NCBI RefSeq assembly: GCF_036323735.1
Contig: NC_086029.1
Span: 53,795,357-53,859,356 of the forward strand
DNA length: 64,000 nucleotides
Reading direction: 5' to 3'
Source: Rattus norvegicus
Lineage: Eukaryota > Chordata > Mammalia > Rodentia > Muridae
A model generated the notes under the pieces. The model ran no database searches. It was not told the DNA's origin and saw nothing but the letters and a program-made list of their open reading frames with translations. This document shows, piece by piece, positions 48,799-60,423 of this stretch. A program made the translations under genes and the position numbers. The first letter of the stretch is position 1, and each line of letters opens with the position of its first letter.

Positions 48799-51625
48799 GG
48801 CTTCAACCCAGGGATGCAGGGACGGTTTAATATACAAAAATCCATCAATGAATTCACTATATAAACAAACTCAAAGATAAGAACCACATGGTCATTTCAT
48901 TAGATGCTGAGAAAGCATTTGACAAAATTCAACACCCCTTCATGATAAAAGTCCTGGAAAGATAAGGAAGTCAAGGCCCATATCTAAACATAGTGAAACC
49001 AATATACCGCAAATCAGTAGCTAACATCAAACTAAATGGACAGAAACTTGAAGCAATCCCACTAAAATCAGGGACTAGACAAGGCTGCCCACTCTCTCCC
49101 TACTTATTCAATATAGTACTCAAAGTCCTATCCAGAGCAATCAGACAGCAAAAGGAGGTCAAAGAGAAACAAATTGGAAGGGAAGAAATTAAATTATCAC
49201 TATTTGCAGATGATATGATAGTCTACTTAAGTGACCCCAAAAGTTCCACCAGAGATCTACTTACCCTGATAAAGAACTTCAGCAAAGTGTATGGGTATAA
49301 AATTAACTCAAATAAATCAGTAGCCTTCCTCTACTCAAAGGATAAACAGGCTGAGAAAGAAATTAAGGAAATGATACCCTTCACAATAGTCCCAAATACT
49401 ATAAAATATCTTGGTGTGACTTTAACCAAGCAAGTGAAAGATCTGTATGACAAGAACTTCAAGTCTCTGAAGAAACAAATTGAAGAAAATCTCAGAAGAT
49501 GGAAAGATCTTCCATGCTCATGGATTGGCAGGATTAATATAGTAAAGATGGCCATTTTTCCAAAAGCAATCTACAGATTCAATGCAATCCCCATCAAAAT
49601 TGCTATTCAATTCTTTATAGAAATAGAGAGAGCAATTTGCAAAATTCATTTGGAATAACAAAAAACCCAGGATAGCGAAACTATACTCAACAATAAAAGA
49701 ACTTCTGGGGGAATCACCATCCCTGACTTCAAGCAGTATTACAGAGGAATAGTCATAAAAACTGTATGTTATTGGTACAGAGACAGGCAGATAGATCAGT
49801 GGAAAAGAACTGAAGACCCGGAAATGAACCCACACACAGTCACTTGATCTTTGACAAAGGAACTAAAACCACCCAATGAAAGAAAGATAGCATTTTCAAC
49901 AAATGGTGCTGGTTGAACTGGAGGTCTCCATGTAGAAGAATGCAAATGGATCCATTCTTATCACCATGTACAAAGTTTAAGTCCAAGTGGATCAAGGACC
50001 TCCACATCAAACCAGATACACTCAAAGTAATAGAAGAAAAAGTGGGGAAGAGTCTCGAACTCATGGGCACTGGAGAAAATTTCCTGAACAAAACACCAAT
50101 GACTCATGCTCTAAGATCAAGAATCGACAAATGGGACCTCAAAAAACTGCAAAGCTTTTGTAAAGCAAAAGACACTGTCATTAGGACAAAACGACAACCA
50201 ACAGATTGGGTAAAGATCTTTACCAATCCTACATCTGATAGAGGGCTAATATCCAAAATGTACAAAGAACTCAAGAAGTTGGACTCCAGAGAGTCAAATG
50301 ACCCTATTAAAAACTAGGGTACAGAGCTAAACAAAACATTTTCAGCTGAAGACAATCAAATGGCCAAAAAGCACCTAAAGAAATGCTCAACATCCTTAGT
50401 CATCAGGGAAATGTAAATCAATACAACCCTAGATTCCACCTCACACCAGTCAGAACGGCTAAGATTAAAAAACTCAGGTGACAGCAGATGCTGTTGAGGA
50501 TGTGGAGAAAGAGGAACACTCCTCCATTGTTGGTGGGATTGCAAACTGGTAAAACCACTCTGGAAATCAGTTTGTAGGTTCCTCAGAAAATTGGACATTT
50601 CACTACCTGAGGACCCAGCTATACCTCTCTTGGGCATACACCCAAAATACAACAAAGACACATGCTCCACTATGTTCATAGCAGCCTTATTTATAATAGC
50701 CAGAAGCTGAAAAGAATCCAGATGCCCTTCAGCAGAGGAATGGATTAAAATAATGTGGTACATCTACACAATAGAGTACTACTCAGCTATCAAAAACAAT
50801 GACTTTATGAAATTCATAGGCAAATGGAATGAACTAGAAAATATCATCCTGTGTGAGGTTACTCAATCACAGAAAAACTCAAGTGGTATGCACTCATTGA
50901 TAAGTGGATATTAGCCAAAAAGCTCGAATTACCGAGATGCAATCCACAGACCACAGGAAGCTCAAGAAGGATGACCAAAATGAGGATGCTCCCACTCCTT
51001 AAAAGGAGAAAAAATATCCATAGGAGGGGATATGGAAGCAAAGTTTAGAGCAGCAACTCAAGGAATGACCATTCAGAGCCTGAGCCACATGTAGCCCATA
51101 TATATACAGCCACCAAACTAGATAAGATGGATGAAGCAAAGAAGTGCAGGCTGACAGGAACCAGATGTAGATCTCTCCTGAGAGACACAGCCAGAACACA
51201 GCAAATACGTAGGCGAATGCCAGCAGCAAACCACTGAACTGAGAACGGATCCCCGTTGAAGGAATCAGAGAAAGGACTGAAAGAGCTTGAAGGGGCTTGA
51301 GACCCCATATGAACAACAATGCCAAGCAACCAGAGCTTCCAGGGACTAAGCCACTACCCAAAGACTATACATGGACTGACCCTGGGCTCCAACTGCACAC
51401 GTAGCAGAGAATAGCCTTGTTGGGGCACCAGGGGAAAGGCAAGCCCTTGGCCCTGCCAAGGTTGGACCCCTAGTTCAGGGGAATAAGGGGGGGGGGGCAA
51501 TAAGGGTGATATATAGGAGGAATACCCGTGTGGAGGAGGGGAGGGAATGGGGGCTTATGGACAGGAAACCAGGAAGGGGAATAACGTTTGAAATGTAAGT
51601 AAAGAAATATATCTAATTAAAAAAA
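48799..51625 (+). mobile_element. 5'-truncated LINE-1 (rat-type), ORF2 RT to 3' end, dead
   Basis: The element enters in the reverse-transcriptase part of ORF2 and ends with 3'UTR and A-rich tail. A 221-codon open stretch (48993-49658) holds the RT core, including GTRQGCPLSPYLFN and the catalytic FADD at 49203-49214. One extra A near 49640 shifts the frame after ICK. A second open stretch, 49913-50317, covers the region after RT (CTKFKSKWIK, IDKWDLKKLQSFCKAK). Further stops break the C-terminal part (50318 to about 50925). The 3'UTR includes a G11 run at 51487-51497 and ends AATGTAAGTAAAG plus A-rich tail. Endonuclease and ORF1 are absent, so it cannot move. It lies in the sense orientation of Epha6. 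No TSD was found; the 3' flank was altered by the nested element at 51636. Minus-strand open frames over it are shadows. Confidence 0.95.
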
Positions 51626-51635
51626 TACTTCAGTA

Positions 51636-52125
51636 TGAACATAGTGGAACATGTGTCCTTATTACATGTTGGAGCATCTTTTGGTTATATGCCCAGGAGT
51701 GGTATAGCTGGGTGCTCAGGTAGTAAGTACTATGTCTCATTTTCTGAGGAACCTCCAGATTGATTTCCAGAATGGTTGTAACAGCTTGCAATCCCACCAA
51801 CAGTGGACAAGTGTTCCTCTTTCTCCATATTTTTGCCAGCATCTGCTATCCCATGAGTTTTTTGTTTTTGTTTTTGTTTTTTATCTTAGCCATTCTGACT
51901 GGTATGAGGTGGAATCTCAGGGTTGTTTTGACTTGCATTTCCCTGATGACTAAGGATGTTGAGCATTTCTTTAGGTTCTTCTCAGCCACTTGAGATTCCT
52001 CAGTTGAGACTTCTTTGTTTAGCTCTGTACCCCATTTTTAAATAGGATTATTTAATTCTCTGGAGTCTAACTTCTTGAGTTTTTTGTATATATTAGATAT
52101 TTCTGAAAAATTAAAAAAAATGAAT
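51636..52125 (-). mobile_element. Second LINE-1 fragment, inverted, nested at the tail of the first
   Basis: 51636 to about 52108 is the reverse complement of L1 sequence corresponding to about 50252-50682 of the neighbouring element, at clear divergence. It is followed by a short plus-sense A-rich end (AAAAATTAAAAAAAATGAAT). A perfect 14-bp TSD, AAAATACTTCAGTA, flanks it at 51622-51635 and 52126-52139. The layout (inverted 5' piece, tiny sense A-tail, TSD) is that of a twin-primed insertion into the A-rich tail of the older L1. Confidence 0.88.
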
Positions 52126-52139
52126 AAAATACTTCAGTA

Positions 52140-53270
52140 GCTAGGACTTGGAGACAGATAAGTAAGTATTGTACTGACATCTTTGCTTTGTGCAGTGTCT
52201 TTGGGTTTGGACAAGTAATAGAATTGTTTAAGTGGGTGTGCCAATGGGATTAGCATAAGCCTGTAGACCATGAACCTACATTAAATAACATTTCAAAGCT
52301 CTCTGTGCATTTTCCTGGAAACACAGATATAGTACGGATAATTAAGTTTGTCATATTTCCCTACTCAGGTTAGCCCATTCTCTGTATTATTTTATACACA
52401 GTACAATAGTGGCATTCATTAAGTGTTAACTTCAACTATGTGGAGTACATGTATATGTCGTTCTCTATACAGAAATGCTTAATTTTGCTAGTATACATGC
52501 TTAGAAAGTAATTATGCAGGGCTATGCATTCTTCAAATTTATTTAATGTTATGTTAAAGAATTAAATGTTAAACCCCAACCCAGTTCATACACATGTAAT
52601 CATAAATATACAAAAAGAAACATATTGCTGATAAACTAAATTATTTAAATCAACATAAATTTCTATGACAAGATTTCTGACTCTCACAAGCCATGCAACC
52701 ACGCAATCATATTCCCCATCTGAGCTTTCCATACAGTCTCAAGAAGTCACAAGAGACCTGACTACTATAAAAATATTTGTTATAGGCTGAAAACTCTTGA
52801 ACTAGATTCTATCTTTCATGGGCAGAGGAGCTGCAAGTAAATAATGTCTTCTTTAAAAAAATGTCACCTTCTTTATCTTCAAAACTGTAATGTTTTCTGA
52901 AACATCAATTTTTTTTTGGAAAATTCGTTGTTTAATAATTTTCAGTGAGAAGGATATGACATTTTGGAGCACACCATTAATTCCCATATCAGTACTATTT
53001 TGAAGATTGCAAACCTTGGGGAAGAACTAACAAAAAGCTAGAGTCCATTATTTACTGGAGAAGGTACAGCTGTTTAACTTGTCTCGGAACAGATTATGTG
53101 TCAAAGCTCAACACTGTGAAAACGGCCTGATGAAACAATGGCGACTAAAATCTAACTCCAATATTTAATAAATTTCTGGAACGGAAAACCAAACAAACGT
53201 GACTTGTTTTTTACTACAGTTAGAGAATCTCCTAAATATTGTGACTAAATGACTTCTTACTGGAGCCAAC
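52140..53270. other. Epha6 intron, no feature seen
   Basis: No supported element. Confidence 0.5.
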
Positions 53271-53274
53271 AGTT

Positions 53275-53615
53275 GGCACTCCCGAGCGGAGGAGGCTGCG
53301 TAAGCCTGATGACCTGGGTTTGGTCCTGGTACCCTAGGAACATTGGATGCTGTAACAGAGCATCCATCATTGTGCCCCTATAGGATGATGGGAGGTAGAG
53401 AAAAAAAACTAATGGGCACTTGTGGACTGTGTATGCAAAGCTAGCCTGGAAAAAAGGTAGTGAACGATGAGAAACTTTGTCTCAAACAAGGTAGAAATCT
53501 AGAGCTACAGATCAATACTGACCTCTGACTTCATATGCACACAGCAGTACACACTGATATATACTCATACAACACACACACACACATACATAAACACACA
53601 CACACACATAAACAC

Positions 53616-53649
<34 letters not shown>

Positions 53650-53660
53650 TGGAAATTAAA
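53275..53660 (+). repeat. B3-type SINE with (CA)n end
   Basis: GTAAGCCTGATGACCTGGGT, GATGATGGGAGGTAGAG, ACTTTGTCTCAAACAAGGTA and GACCTCTGACTTCATATGCA, then a CA-rich microsatellite at 53573-53649. Confidence 0.8.
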
Positions 53661-54114
53661 TGTGGTGCTTTAGTTATGTTGAAGGGTATTAATGGGACCT
53701 TTTGGTTAATAGTTTAGACTACCGACGGCTGAATTAAAATTTGTACTTATAGCATAGGAAAGAAAACAGAACTAAAATCTAAAAGCCCGAATTGTAGTCA
53801 TAAGTTATATGAGGAAACTTATTAACTAATTCACTAACACACATCAATTTTACATATTAAAGTACTCAGTCTGATATTTCTGTGTGTGCGTACATCATAT
53901 TTAAGCAAGATCCCACCTTACCCAGTGTAGAAAATATTAATAGGGAAAATGGAATACAGTAATGAATTGAAATAGTCAGTATATTTTAGAGACATGTAGC
54001 TGCTGCAGTTTTTACTGCAAAAATTTCCTTGTCTATAATGCGCAAGGCCCCCAATTCAAAATGTAGCTTAAATACTTTTGACAGTGTCTTAATTTATTTC
54101 TTTCTTTGTGTATT

Positions 54115-54432
54115 AAGGCATTCTGATAAAAGCAACTTACGGAGAAAGGTTTATTCTGGCTTACGGCTCTAACATATAGGAAGGGAACTCAGGGCTGGAA
54201 GCAACAATCCGAAGCTGGTGGCCATAGCACTCAGGGGGCGGGGCCAAACAAGTGAATGCCAGTCCTCAGCTCCCCTTTCCCATGCATTCATTCCTGGATC
54301 CCAGCTCGTGAAATGATTCCATGCATAATTAATGTGAATGTAATCAAAATAGCCCCCACATGTATGCTGAGATGCAAGTATCACTGAGGTGATTCTAGGT
54401 TCTGTCAAGTTAAAAACTACTGCTAAACATCT
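54115..54432 (+). repeat. Rodent medium-reiteration repeat (second family), copy 1
   Basis: GATAAAAGCAACTTACGGAG, AAAGGTTTATTCTGGCTTAC, GATTCTAGGTTCTGTCAAGT. A related copy is at 62372-62740. Confidence 0.7.
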
Positions 54433-54868
54433 CATTCAGCAAGAAAAAAGTAGTGTTTTTACTATATATGATTTGGCCTTTTAACCAAAGAGAAAGAAAA
54501 AAGCACTTAAATAGTCTTTTCTCCCCAACTTATTATCTATGACATGAATATGATATATATATAATATACATATAGATCACATATATGCATATCATATGCA
54601 TATACGTATACATCATATATATGTATGTGTATATATATACAAACGTGTGTGTGTCTGCACATATACACATGAATTCTTGTCCACATACATATATCCTTGC
54701 TCTGCAAATATGGAAATTTATATCTTTAATATTTGGATTTATTGAAACATTAAATATAAATTAAATTACTTTAACTGATTAATTTAAATCACAACACAGG
54801 ATTTTCCTGTTGTAGAAACAGGTTCCAAATGAGTGTACAACACATATGTAACCTTAAAAGGAAGCATT
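54433..54868. other. AT-rich intron with (AT)n dyads at 54549-54650
   Basis: Mixed TATA/GCATAT stretch with small inverted repeats (CATATATGCATAT, CATATGCATATACG); otherwise nothing. Confidence 0.6.
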
Positions 54869-56312
54869 AAGAATTCAAATACTGGTCACAGACAGTACAA
54901 GGCAGAGAGCTAGCAGACATAGGAGCGACAGGATGAATGCAGGCTTGGACCCCGTTGTCATCATCTCAGCGGCGCGGACTGCCAAATATGACCTTGGACA
55001 CATTTTGACTGCACGTTGTGGGCAGAATCCTACTCGACAAGCCAGTGTGGGTACAGGGATCCCCTACTCAGTGCCATCATGGAGCTGCCAGATGATCTGT
55101 GACTCCTCCCTAAAAGCTGTGTGCCTTGCAGCTCAGTCCATAGCCATGGGTGACTCCACCATTGTGGTTGCTGGAGGCATGGAGAACATGAGCAAGACTC
55201 CTCTCTTGGCTCACCTGAGATCAGGAGGGTGAGGTGCCACTCGCTGACAGCATGGTCTTACAGATGCATTTCACAACTGCCACATGGGCGTCACAGCTAA
55301 AAACGTAGCCAAAAAATGGCAAGTGATCAGAGAGGCCCAGGACAAGGTTGCAGTTGTGTCCCAGAATAGGGCAGAGCATGCGCAGAAAGCTGGCCACTTT
55401 GACAAGAAGATTGTACCAGTGCTGGTGTCTTCTAGAAAAGGTCTTACTGAAGTGAAAATTGATGAGTTTCTTCGTCATGGGAAAGTAACCTTGAAGCCCT
55501 GGGCAAGCTGAAACCTTACTTTCTTACTGATGGGACTGGAACGGTCACCCCAGCGAACACATCAGGAATGAACGATGGTGCCTCTTTTGTGGTTCTTATG
55601 AAGAAGACAAAAGCTGAGAGTCGGATGCTGAAACCTTTAGCACAAGTAGTCTCCTGGTCACAAGCCGATGTGGAGCCTTCTGTTATGGGAGTAGGACCGA
55701 TTCCAGTCCTAAAGCAAGCTGTTGCAAAGGCAGGCTGGTCTCTGGAGGATGTTGACATGTTTGAAATCAATGAAGCCTTTGCAGCGGTGTCTGCAGCAAT
55801 AGCTAAAGAACTTGGGTTAAACCCCGAGAAGGTGAACATTGATGGAGGAGCCATTGCCTTGGGCCATCCTCTGGGAGCATCTGGCTTTAGGATTCTATTG
55901 ACCTTGTTACACACCCTGGAGAGAGTGGGTGGGACATGTGGTGTTGCAGCCCTGTGCACTGGGGGTTGGATGGGAATCACAATGTGTATTCAGAGAGGAT
56001 GAGCCACCCTTGGATGAGCCATCACCCTTGGACAGTTCTCATTAAAACACTAAACAGAACGTGAGACCAGAGGACCAGAGTGAGGACAGGAACCCAGGTG
56101 GACAGCTTGCTGTACTTTAATGTGAGACACCCAAGGCTAAGACATTGAGACATTGCACTTGACACTGTTATAAAAAAGGGAAACCCAGTCAGTCATCAAG
56201 GGCTCCAGAGTGAACGACACTTTCGCAATTTCCGTGTTTATTGTCTTTGCTTTCCGGGTATAGTTTTCTCTGATCATTGATTTGTCTGTCTGTTTGTTTG
56301 TTTGTTTGTTTG

Positions 56313-56448
56313 TTTTTGAGTCAGGGTCTCACCATGTAGCGGGAATATCGTTTTGTAGATGAGGTTGGCTTTGAACTCCCAGAGATCCACCTTTCTGTGC
56401 CTCCTGAGTACTTGAATTAAAGGCATTCGCCATGATGCAGGGCCCCCA
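56313..56448 (-). repeat. B1 SINE in the 3' region of the Acat2 retrocopy
   Basis: The minus-strand B1 pattern is clear (TTTTTGAGTCAGGGTCTCACC, TTTGAACTCCCAGAGATCC, ATTAAAGGCATTCGCCATG). It is preceded by a (TTTG)n run at 56288-56315. Because it lies inside the TSD-bounded retrocopy, it was either part of the parent 3'UTR or inserted later. Confidence 0.85.
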
Positions 56449-56816
56449 AAATGATCCATCCAAGGAATGGGGATGTGGCTTCTGTTTTGAACGTCAGGCT
56501 CTTCTATTTAACTTTGGTTGGCTCAAACACCCCTGCTAGCTTGTTGTATTGTGGTTTCCCACTGATCAAATCAAGAACAACCCTGTAATGGAAATTGGAT
56601 TCAGTGACCTCTTCTAAGCTGAGGTGGTGGGGTATCCTAGCTATTCTAGTCAGAAGACTGGCAGTCCCGACAAGTGTGCCTCTGCGTTGTTGAGAAGAGA
56701 GCAGCAATCACCTTTCGCGCATTTATTTCTCTACTTGACTAGACGGGATGTTACTTGCTTCAAACATCTTCCTTGACTTTCCCAAAACGATAAACTGGAG
56801 CTGGAAATGAAAGCCA

Positions 56817-56822
56817 AATAAA
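56817..56822 (+). other. Polyadenylation signal AATAAA of the Acat2 retrocopy
   Basis: A canonical AATAAA lies about 18 nt before the retrocopy's A-tail, where the parental mRNA was cleaved. It is on the Epha6 sense strand, about 236 nt upstream of the transmembrane exon, and could in principle be used on Epha6 pre-mRNA. Use in vivo is not shown by sequence. Confidence 0.8.
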
Positions 56823-56863
56823 CTCTTTTCTCCCTTAAAGAAAAAAAAAAGAATTCAAATACT

Positions 56864-57058
56864 TCAGTTATAGCTTTAAAAGAAAGTTTTGTGTGGTGGA
56901 TAATGACCTCAGTTCTGCAAACATTATATAAATCATATCTCACCTGGGTTGTTTAGATACCTATTAAAATAAATGTCAAATATACTGTGCTTTAAAAATA
57001 ATGACCATCATCATATTAAGATATTGACCACCAAGTGTCCCCTGTGTCTCCGTTTCAG
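56864..57058. other. 195-bp segment between Acat2 retrocopy and transmembrane exon
   Basis: Unique sequence ending in the CGTTTCAG acceptor. It must hold the branchpoint for the exon at 57059; TACTGTGCTT at 56981-56990 and ATTGAC at 57023-57028 are possible locations. Confidence 0.5.
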
Positions 57059-57167
57059 CTTCTGACATGGCAGCGGAACAAGGGCAGATCCTGGTCATAG
57101 CCACGGCAGCCGTCGGGGGATTCACTCTCCTAGTTATCCTCACTTTGTTCTTCCTCATCACTGGGAG
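57059..57167 (+). CDS. Epha6: Epha6 coding exon: stalk and transmembrane helix
   Basis: This 109-nt exon completes the split Thr codon and reads TSDMAAEQGQ, then a hydrophobic span of about 24 residues (ILVIATAAVGG through LTLFFLI), ending TG plus two bases of an Arg codon. It encodes the short extracellular stalk and the single transmembrane helix of the type I receptor EphA6. The acceptor is CGTTTCAG at 57051-57058. The donor is GTAAAT at 57168, weaker than the GTAAGT of the previous exon. The TSDMAAEQGQ stalk is what I recall for EphA6 and differs from the stalks of other EphA members. A processed Acat2 pseudogene ends 195 bp upstream of this exon, with its polyadenylation signal in the same orientation. 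Skipping this exon would change the frame (109 is not a multiple of 3), so it cannot be removed to give an in-frame secreted receptor. Confidence 0.96.
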
Positions 57168-57929
57168 GTAAATAAGTCATCCCGGGTTAGCCCCCAAATG
57201 GCGGATAACCACTCTTTATGTGTATTCGCACGTGTGTATGTGTGACTGAATGCCTAACATGAAAACACCATGGGGAACTCCACAGGGATGCAGGGGGAGG
57301 AGCAGCCACCAGCGTTCAGCATCAATTCACGAATTAAAGAGCAATAAACAGTCAAAGCCTGCAGTCAAGCCTGAAAGCCAAATAGTGAAGAGTAACTTAC
57401 TCCTGACTTTTTTCTTTACTCTGTTCTGATGACTCCTTTAACAATTTTTCTTGGAAAAATATTTTTTTAACTAAACAGTAAAACTTACATAAAACTCTTT
57501 ATGAATTTGTTATGAAAGTAAGATGCTTTGTCAATTAAATATGAAAATTCTCTACATTATAATTATTTTTATATATGTAATATTTTTCTACTTGAGAGTA
57601 ATATGCTAATTTTTTAGTTATTATAAGCTGAAAAAAGTGAAAGATTTAGATTTAAATCCTGACTTTTGGCAAAAGGGATTCGCTTATCTTAGACTGAGTT
57701 TTCTACCTTTATGGTTTTGGTGTGACAGTGTACTGAAAACCATATTTTAATCTTTAAGTGTACTGGATGACGGCCAAGATGCAAGTCCTTAAACGTCACA
57801 AATGAAACTGAAGATAGTATATTGGAGTTATTTTTTAAGTAACATGTTTTGAAGTAATATTAAGCATTTATTAATCAGAAATCAATCATACTTTCAGATT
57901 ATTCTTCTAAAGAAAAATTCGTTTTCATT
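57168..57929. other. Epha6 intron 3' of the transmembrane exon, no feature seen
   Basis: GTAAAT donor, then AT-rich unique sequence. Confidence 0.55.
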
Positions 57930-58265
57930 CCTGTGCTGGTTAGATTTATGTCACCTTACCACATAGTCATTGGAAAGAGGAAATCCCAGTTGAGAAAATC
58001 TCCCCACCAGATTGATTGACCATATCAGATTGATATGGTGATGGCCACCCTGGGCAAGTGATTCTGGAAGGTACAAGAAATTAGGCTTAAACCACAAGGA
58101 GCAAGGCAGTAAGCAGCATTCCTCTCTGCCTTCTGCTTCAGTTCCTGCCTCCAGCTTCTTCTGATTTCCCTCAGTGATCGTAAATTGACAATTGTAAGCT
58201 AAAATAAAGCCTTTTCTCCCCAAGTTGATTTGGTAGTGATGCTTTCTCACAAAAACAGAAAACCA
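57930..58265 (+). repeat. Rodent medium-reiteration repeat, copy 3
   Basis: AGGCAGTAAGCAGCATTCCT, CTGCTTCAGTTCCTGCCTCC, TGTAAGCTAAAATAAAGCC, TTCTCCCCAAGTTGATTTGG: the best-preserved copy of this family here. Confidence 0.8.
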
Positions 58266-60180
58266 AGGGCATTTGTAAATATCAGTAAGGGCATAAAGAA
58301 CACCTCAGACTTGTGTTATTATCTGTAACATGTGCATGATACAAGATTCCATTTTCACGATTTAAAAACTGTACAAATAATGCACTTAAAACAAGAAATA
58401 GATACCCAGGGTGACTCCACATAACTACGGCAGATAAAGAAGTGACAGCCACAGGTACTAGATCTAGGTGTGTCATTCAGATCCTGATGACAGAAAAAGA
58501 TAAGAAAATAAAACCAACCAAACAAAAAACACAACAAAAAAACCTTGATTCCTATTCTACAAAAACCAAATAACATACATTATAAAGTCTTTCTGATTTG
58601 TTTATATACCAAATTAGTAGAAAATGGAATATTTTAAATCAACTTCATGATAAATGGATTTCTTGTTTATTGATTATTGTTGAATACAAACATGTCACTC
58701 CTCTTAAGTTAAATCATCTAATTTTGTATGTACCTTAAACATCTTCAAAGAAATTTTCAAAAGGGAAATTAAGAATCTTTCTAAATCAAAGTAATCATCA
58801 TATTAAATTGTCACAATCTAGGTAATCTGGCATGCTTTATGTATTTGTGTTAGTTTCTCTATTCTTTCAGTTGTGTGCAGTTTTATGATGAATAAATTAT
58901 TGTTGTTAATATATCCATACCCCAAGTTCACAAGTTGCTCAAAGAATTTATTTTATAGCAGGTAAAGGATATGTCCAAGAGAAGTTTATTATATTTAGTG
59001 TTCTCTTGATAATGTTTTCCAAGCAGGTAGCAATACTGCTAAGTTAATAGCAGTATTTTTATAATTCAATCACATTGTCATTTTTACTTTACATGCAACC
59101 AAATAGTTTTGTCTTCATTTTACCACACACATCTATTTAACTCCTTGGAAACTTTCTTCTTTCACTTGTCCCCAATCTAACATGGATCATTAGTGTCTTA
59201 GAAGCCTTCTCCTTGCAAGAGAGTATACAATGATATTCCAAGAACTTTTACCTTTTACCATAAAAAGTATTGCCTTGAATTATAAATGTCACAGACTTAA
59301 AGTGATGCAATCTTTATGAGCAAAATTTAACCTGACAAACTTGAGAATAGATTACAAATGTTACCTATAATCAGAATTCCTGAATTTGAGTATTAATACC
59401 ACTTAAACAGAGAAGTTAATGACAAGGAAAACTTAGCAGTAAATCATTTTCTGCTTTGAATCTCTATGTTTGCCATTTCTCTAACATCAGAAACTGTCTA
59501 AACACGACATACTGAAGTGCTTCTTATGAACTTTAGTAGAGGGGCATTCAGTGGAAGTTAATTCCGTGGAAAATGTAAAGCATGTCTGAATGAATATTTA
59601 AACTACCATCAAAATACAGGTATAATTGACACTGAAAAACTGCACTGTGTAATACAGACATATTCTGTTTAACCAATTGACATATCAATTTGATGAGCAG
59701 TCAGATCTCATGGATGTTGCTGAAGTTACTCGAGTTGAAAGAGTCATGAGAGCCCAACCATGCAGGGCAAGAACAGAACATCCCCCTCAAATTTTTAGCT
59801 TTTAAGAAAGAAGCCACCATGCAAACTATCACTGAAAAATAGAAGCTAACTTTCTATATCTTTAAGATTCTAACTCAAAATATTTTTGATGTTTGATTCT
59901 CTTTATAATAAAAAATTATGCTTATTAGAAGTCACATAAAAAGAAAAAGAATATTTATAGCTGATCATAAAATATTTTATGGTAATTCTATCTTTTGAAT
60001 CAGTCTATTTGATAGTGCTATCTGATGCTAATTTTATGTATATCAAAAATAGGAAGCATTTTCACATTATAAACATCTTTTTAAGCTGGTCTTTATGAAG
60101 AGAGACAAGAACTTTTTCCATAGATGATATATATTCTAATTTTTTTGAATTTTTTTATTTTAGTTTTAAATCATGTGTAT
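58266..60180. other. Epha6 intron, no feature seen
   Basis: AT-rich; no exon or RNA gene recognised. Confidence 0.5.
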
Positions 60181-60184
60181 GTAG

Positions 60185-60362
60185 AAAGGTATGTGTGTGT
60201 GAGCGAATATTTCTATGGAGACTGGAAGAGTGTGTTAGATCTCCTGAACCTGGAGGTAGGCAGTTGTGAGCTCTCTGACATAGGTGCTGGGAATCGATTT
60301 CAAGACCGCTGGAAGAGTAGCAAGGAGTGCTTTTAACCCATTGAGTCATTTCCCCAGGCCCC
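60185..60362 (-). repeat. B3-type SINE abutting the juxtamembrane exon
   Basis: TGTGTGTGTGAGCGAATAT, GGAGGTAGGCAGTTGTGAGC, GGTGCTGGGAATCGATTTCA and AACCCATTGAGTCATTTCCC are the reverse of a B3/B2 body. Its 5' end (CAGGCCCC) is 61 bp from the exon. Confidence 0.88.
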
Positions 60363-60423
60363 TAATTGTTTTGTATGCTTGAATTACATAATGCTTAAAT
60401 AAGCTTGTTCCCCTTTTTGGAAG

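Larger units (their letters stand above)
54884..56850 (+). pseudogene. Acat2: Processed pseudogene of cytosolic acetyl-CoA acetyltransferase (Acat2)
   Basis: This is an intronless, broken copy of the cytosolic thiolase that makes acetoacetyl-CoA from two acetyl-CoA for sterol synthesis. A 5' leader precedes the ATG at 54933 (MNAGLDPVVIISAARTA). The coding match then runs in pieces: 54933-55232, 55284-55511 and 55568-56002. About 33 codons are missing after AARTA, several bases are lost around 55225-55260, and a frameshift follows RHGK near 55485. Family landmarks survive in the fragments: the acyl-enzyme Cys context (CDSSLKAV, normally CGSGLKAV), NEAFA, GGAIALGHPLGASG and the C-terminal Cys (ITMCIQRG, then TGA at 56000-56002). 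A 3'UTR containing an antisense B1 follows, with AATAAA at 56817-56822 and a poly(A) tail to 56850. A perfect 15-bp TSD (AAGAATTCAAATACT) flanks it at 54869-54883 and 56849-56863, so it was retrotransposed by L1 machinery. It is in the same orientation as Epha6. The parent could be the close rodent paralogue Acat3 instead. Confidence 0.95.

Noticed and set aside
48993..49658. 221-aa reverse-transcriptase frame as a live gene
   Set aside because: It is the RT part of a 5'-truncated L1 ORF2, frameshifted near 49640, without endonuclease, ORF1 or promoter.
55568..56002. 144-aa thiolase-like frame as an expressed gene
   Set aside because: It is the last third of the Acat2 processed pseudogene. 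The N-terminal active-site half is in other frames and partly deleted.
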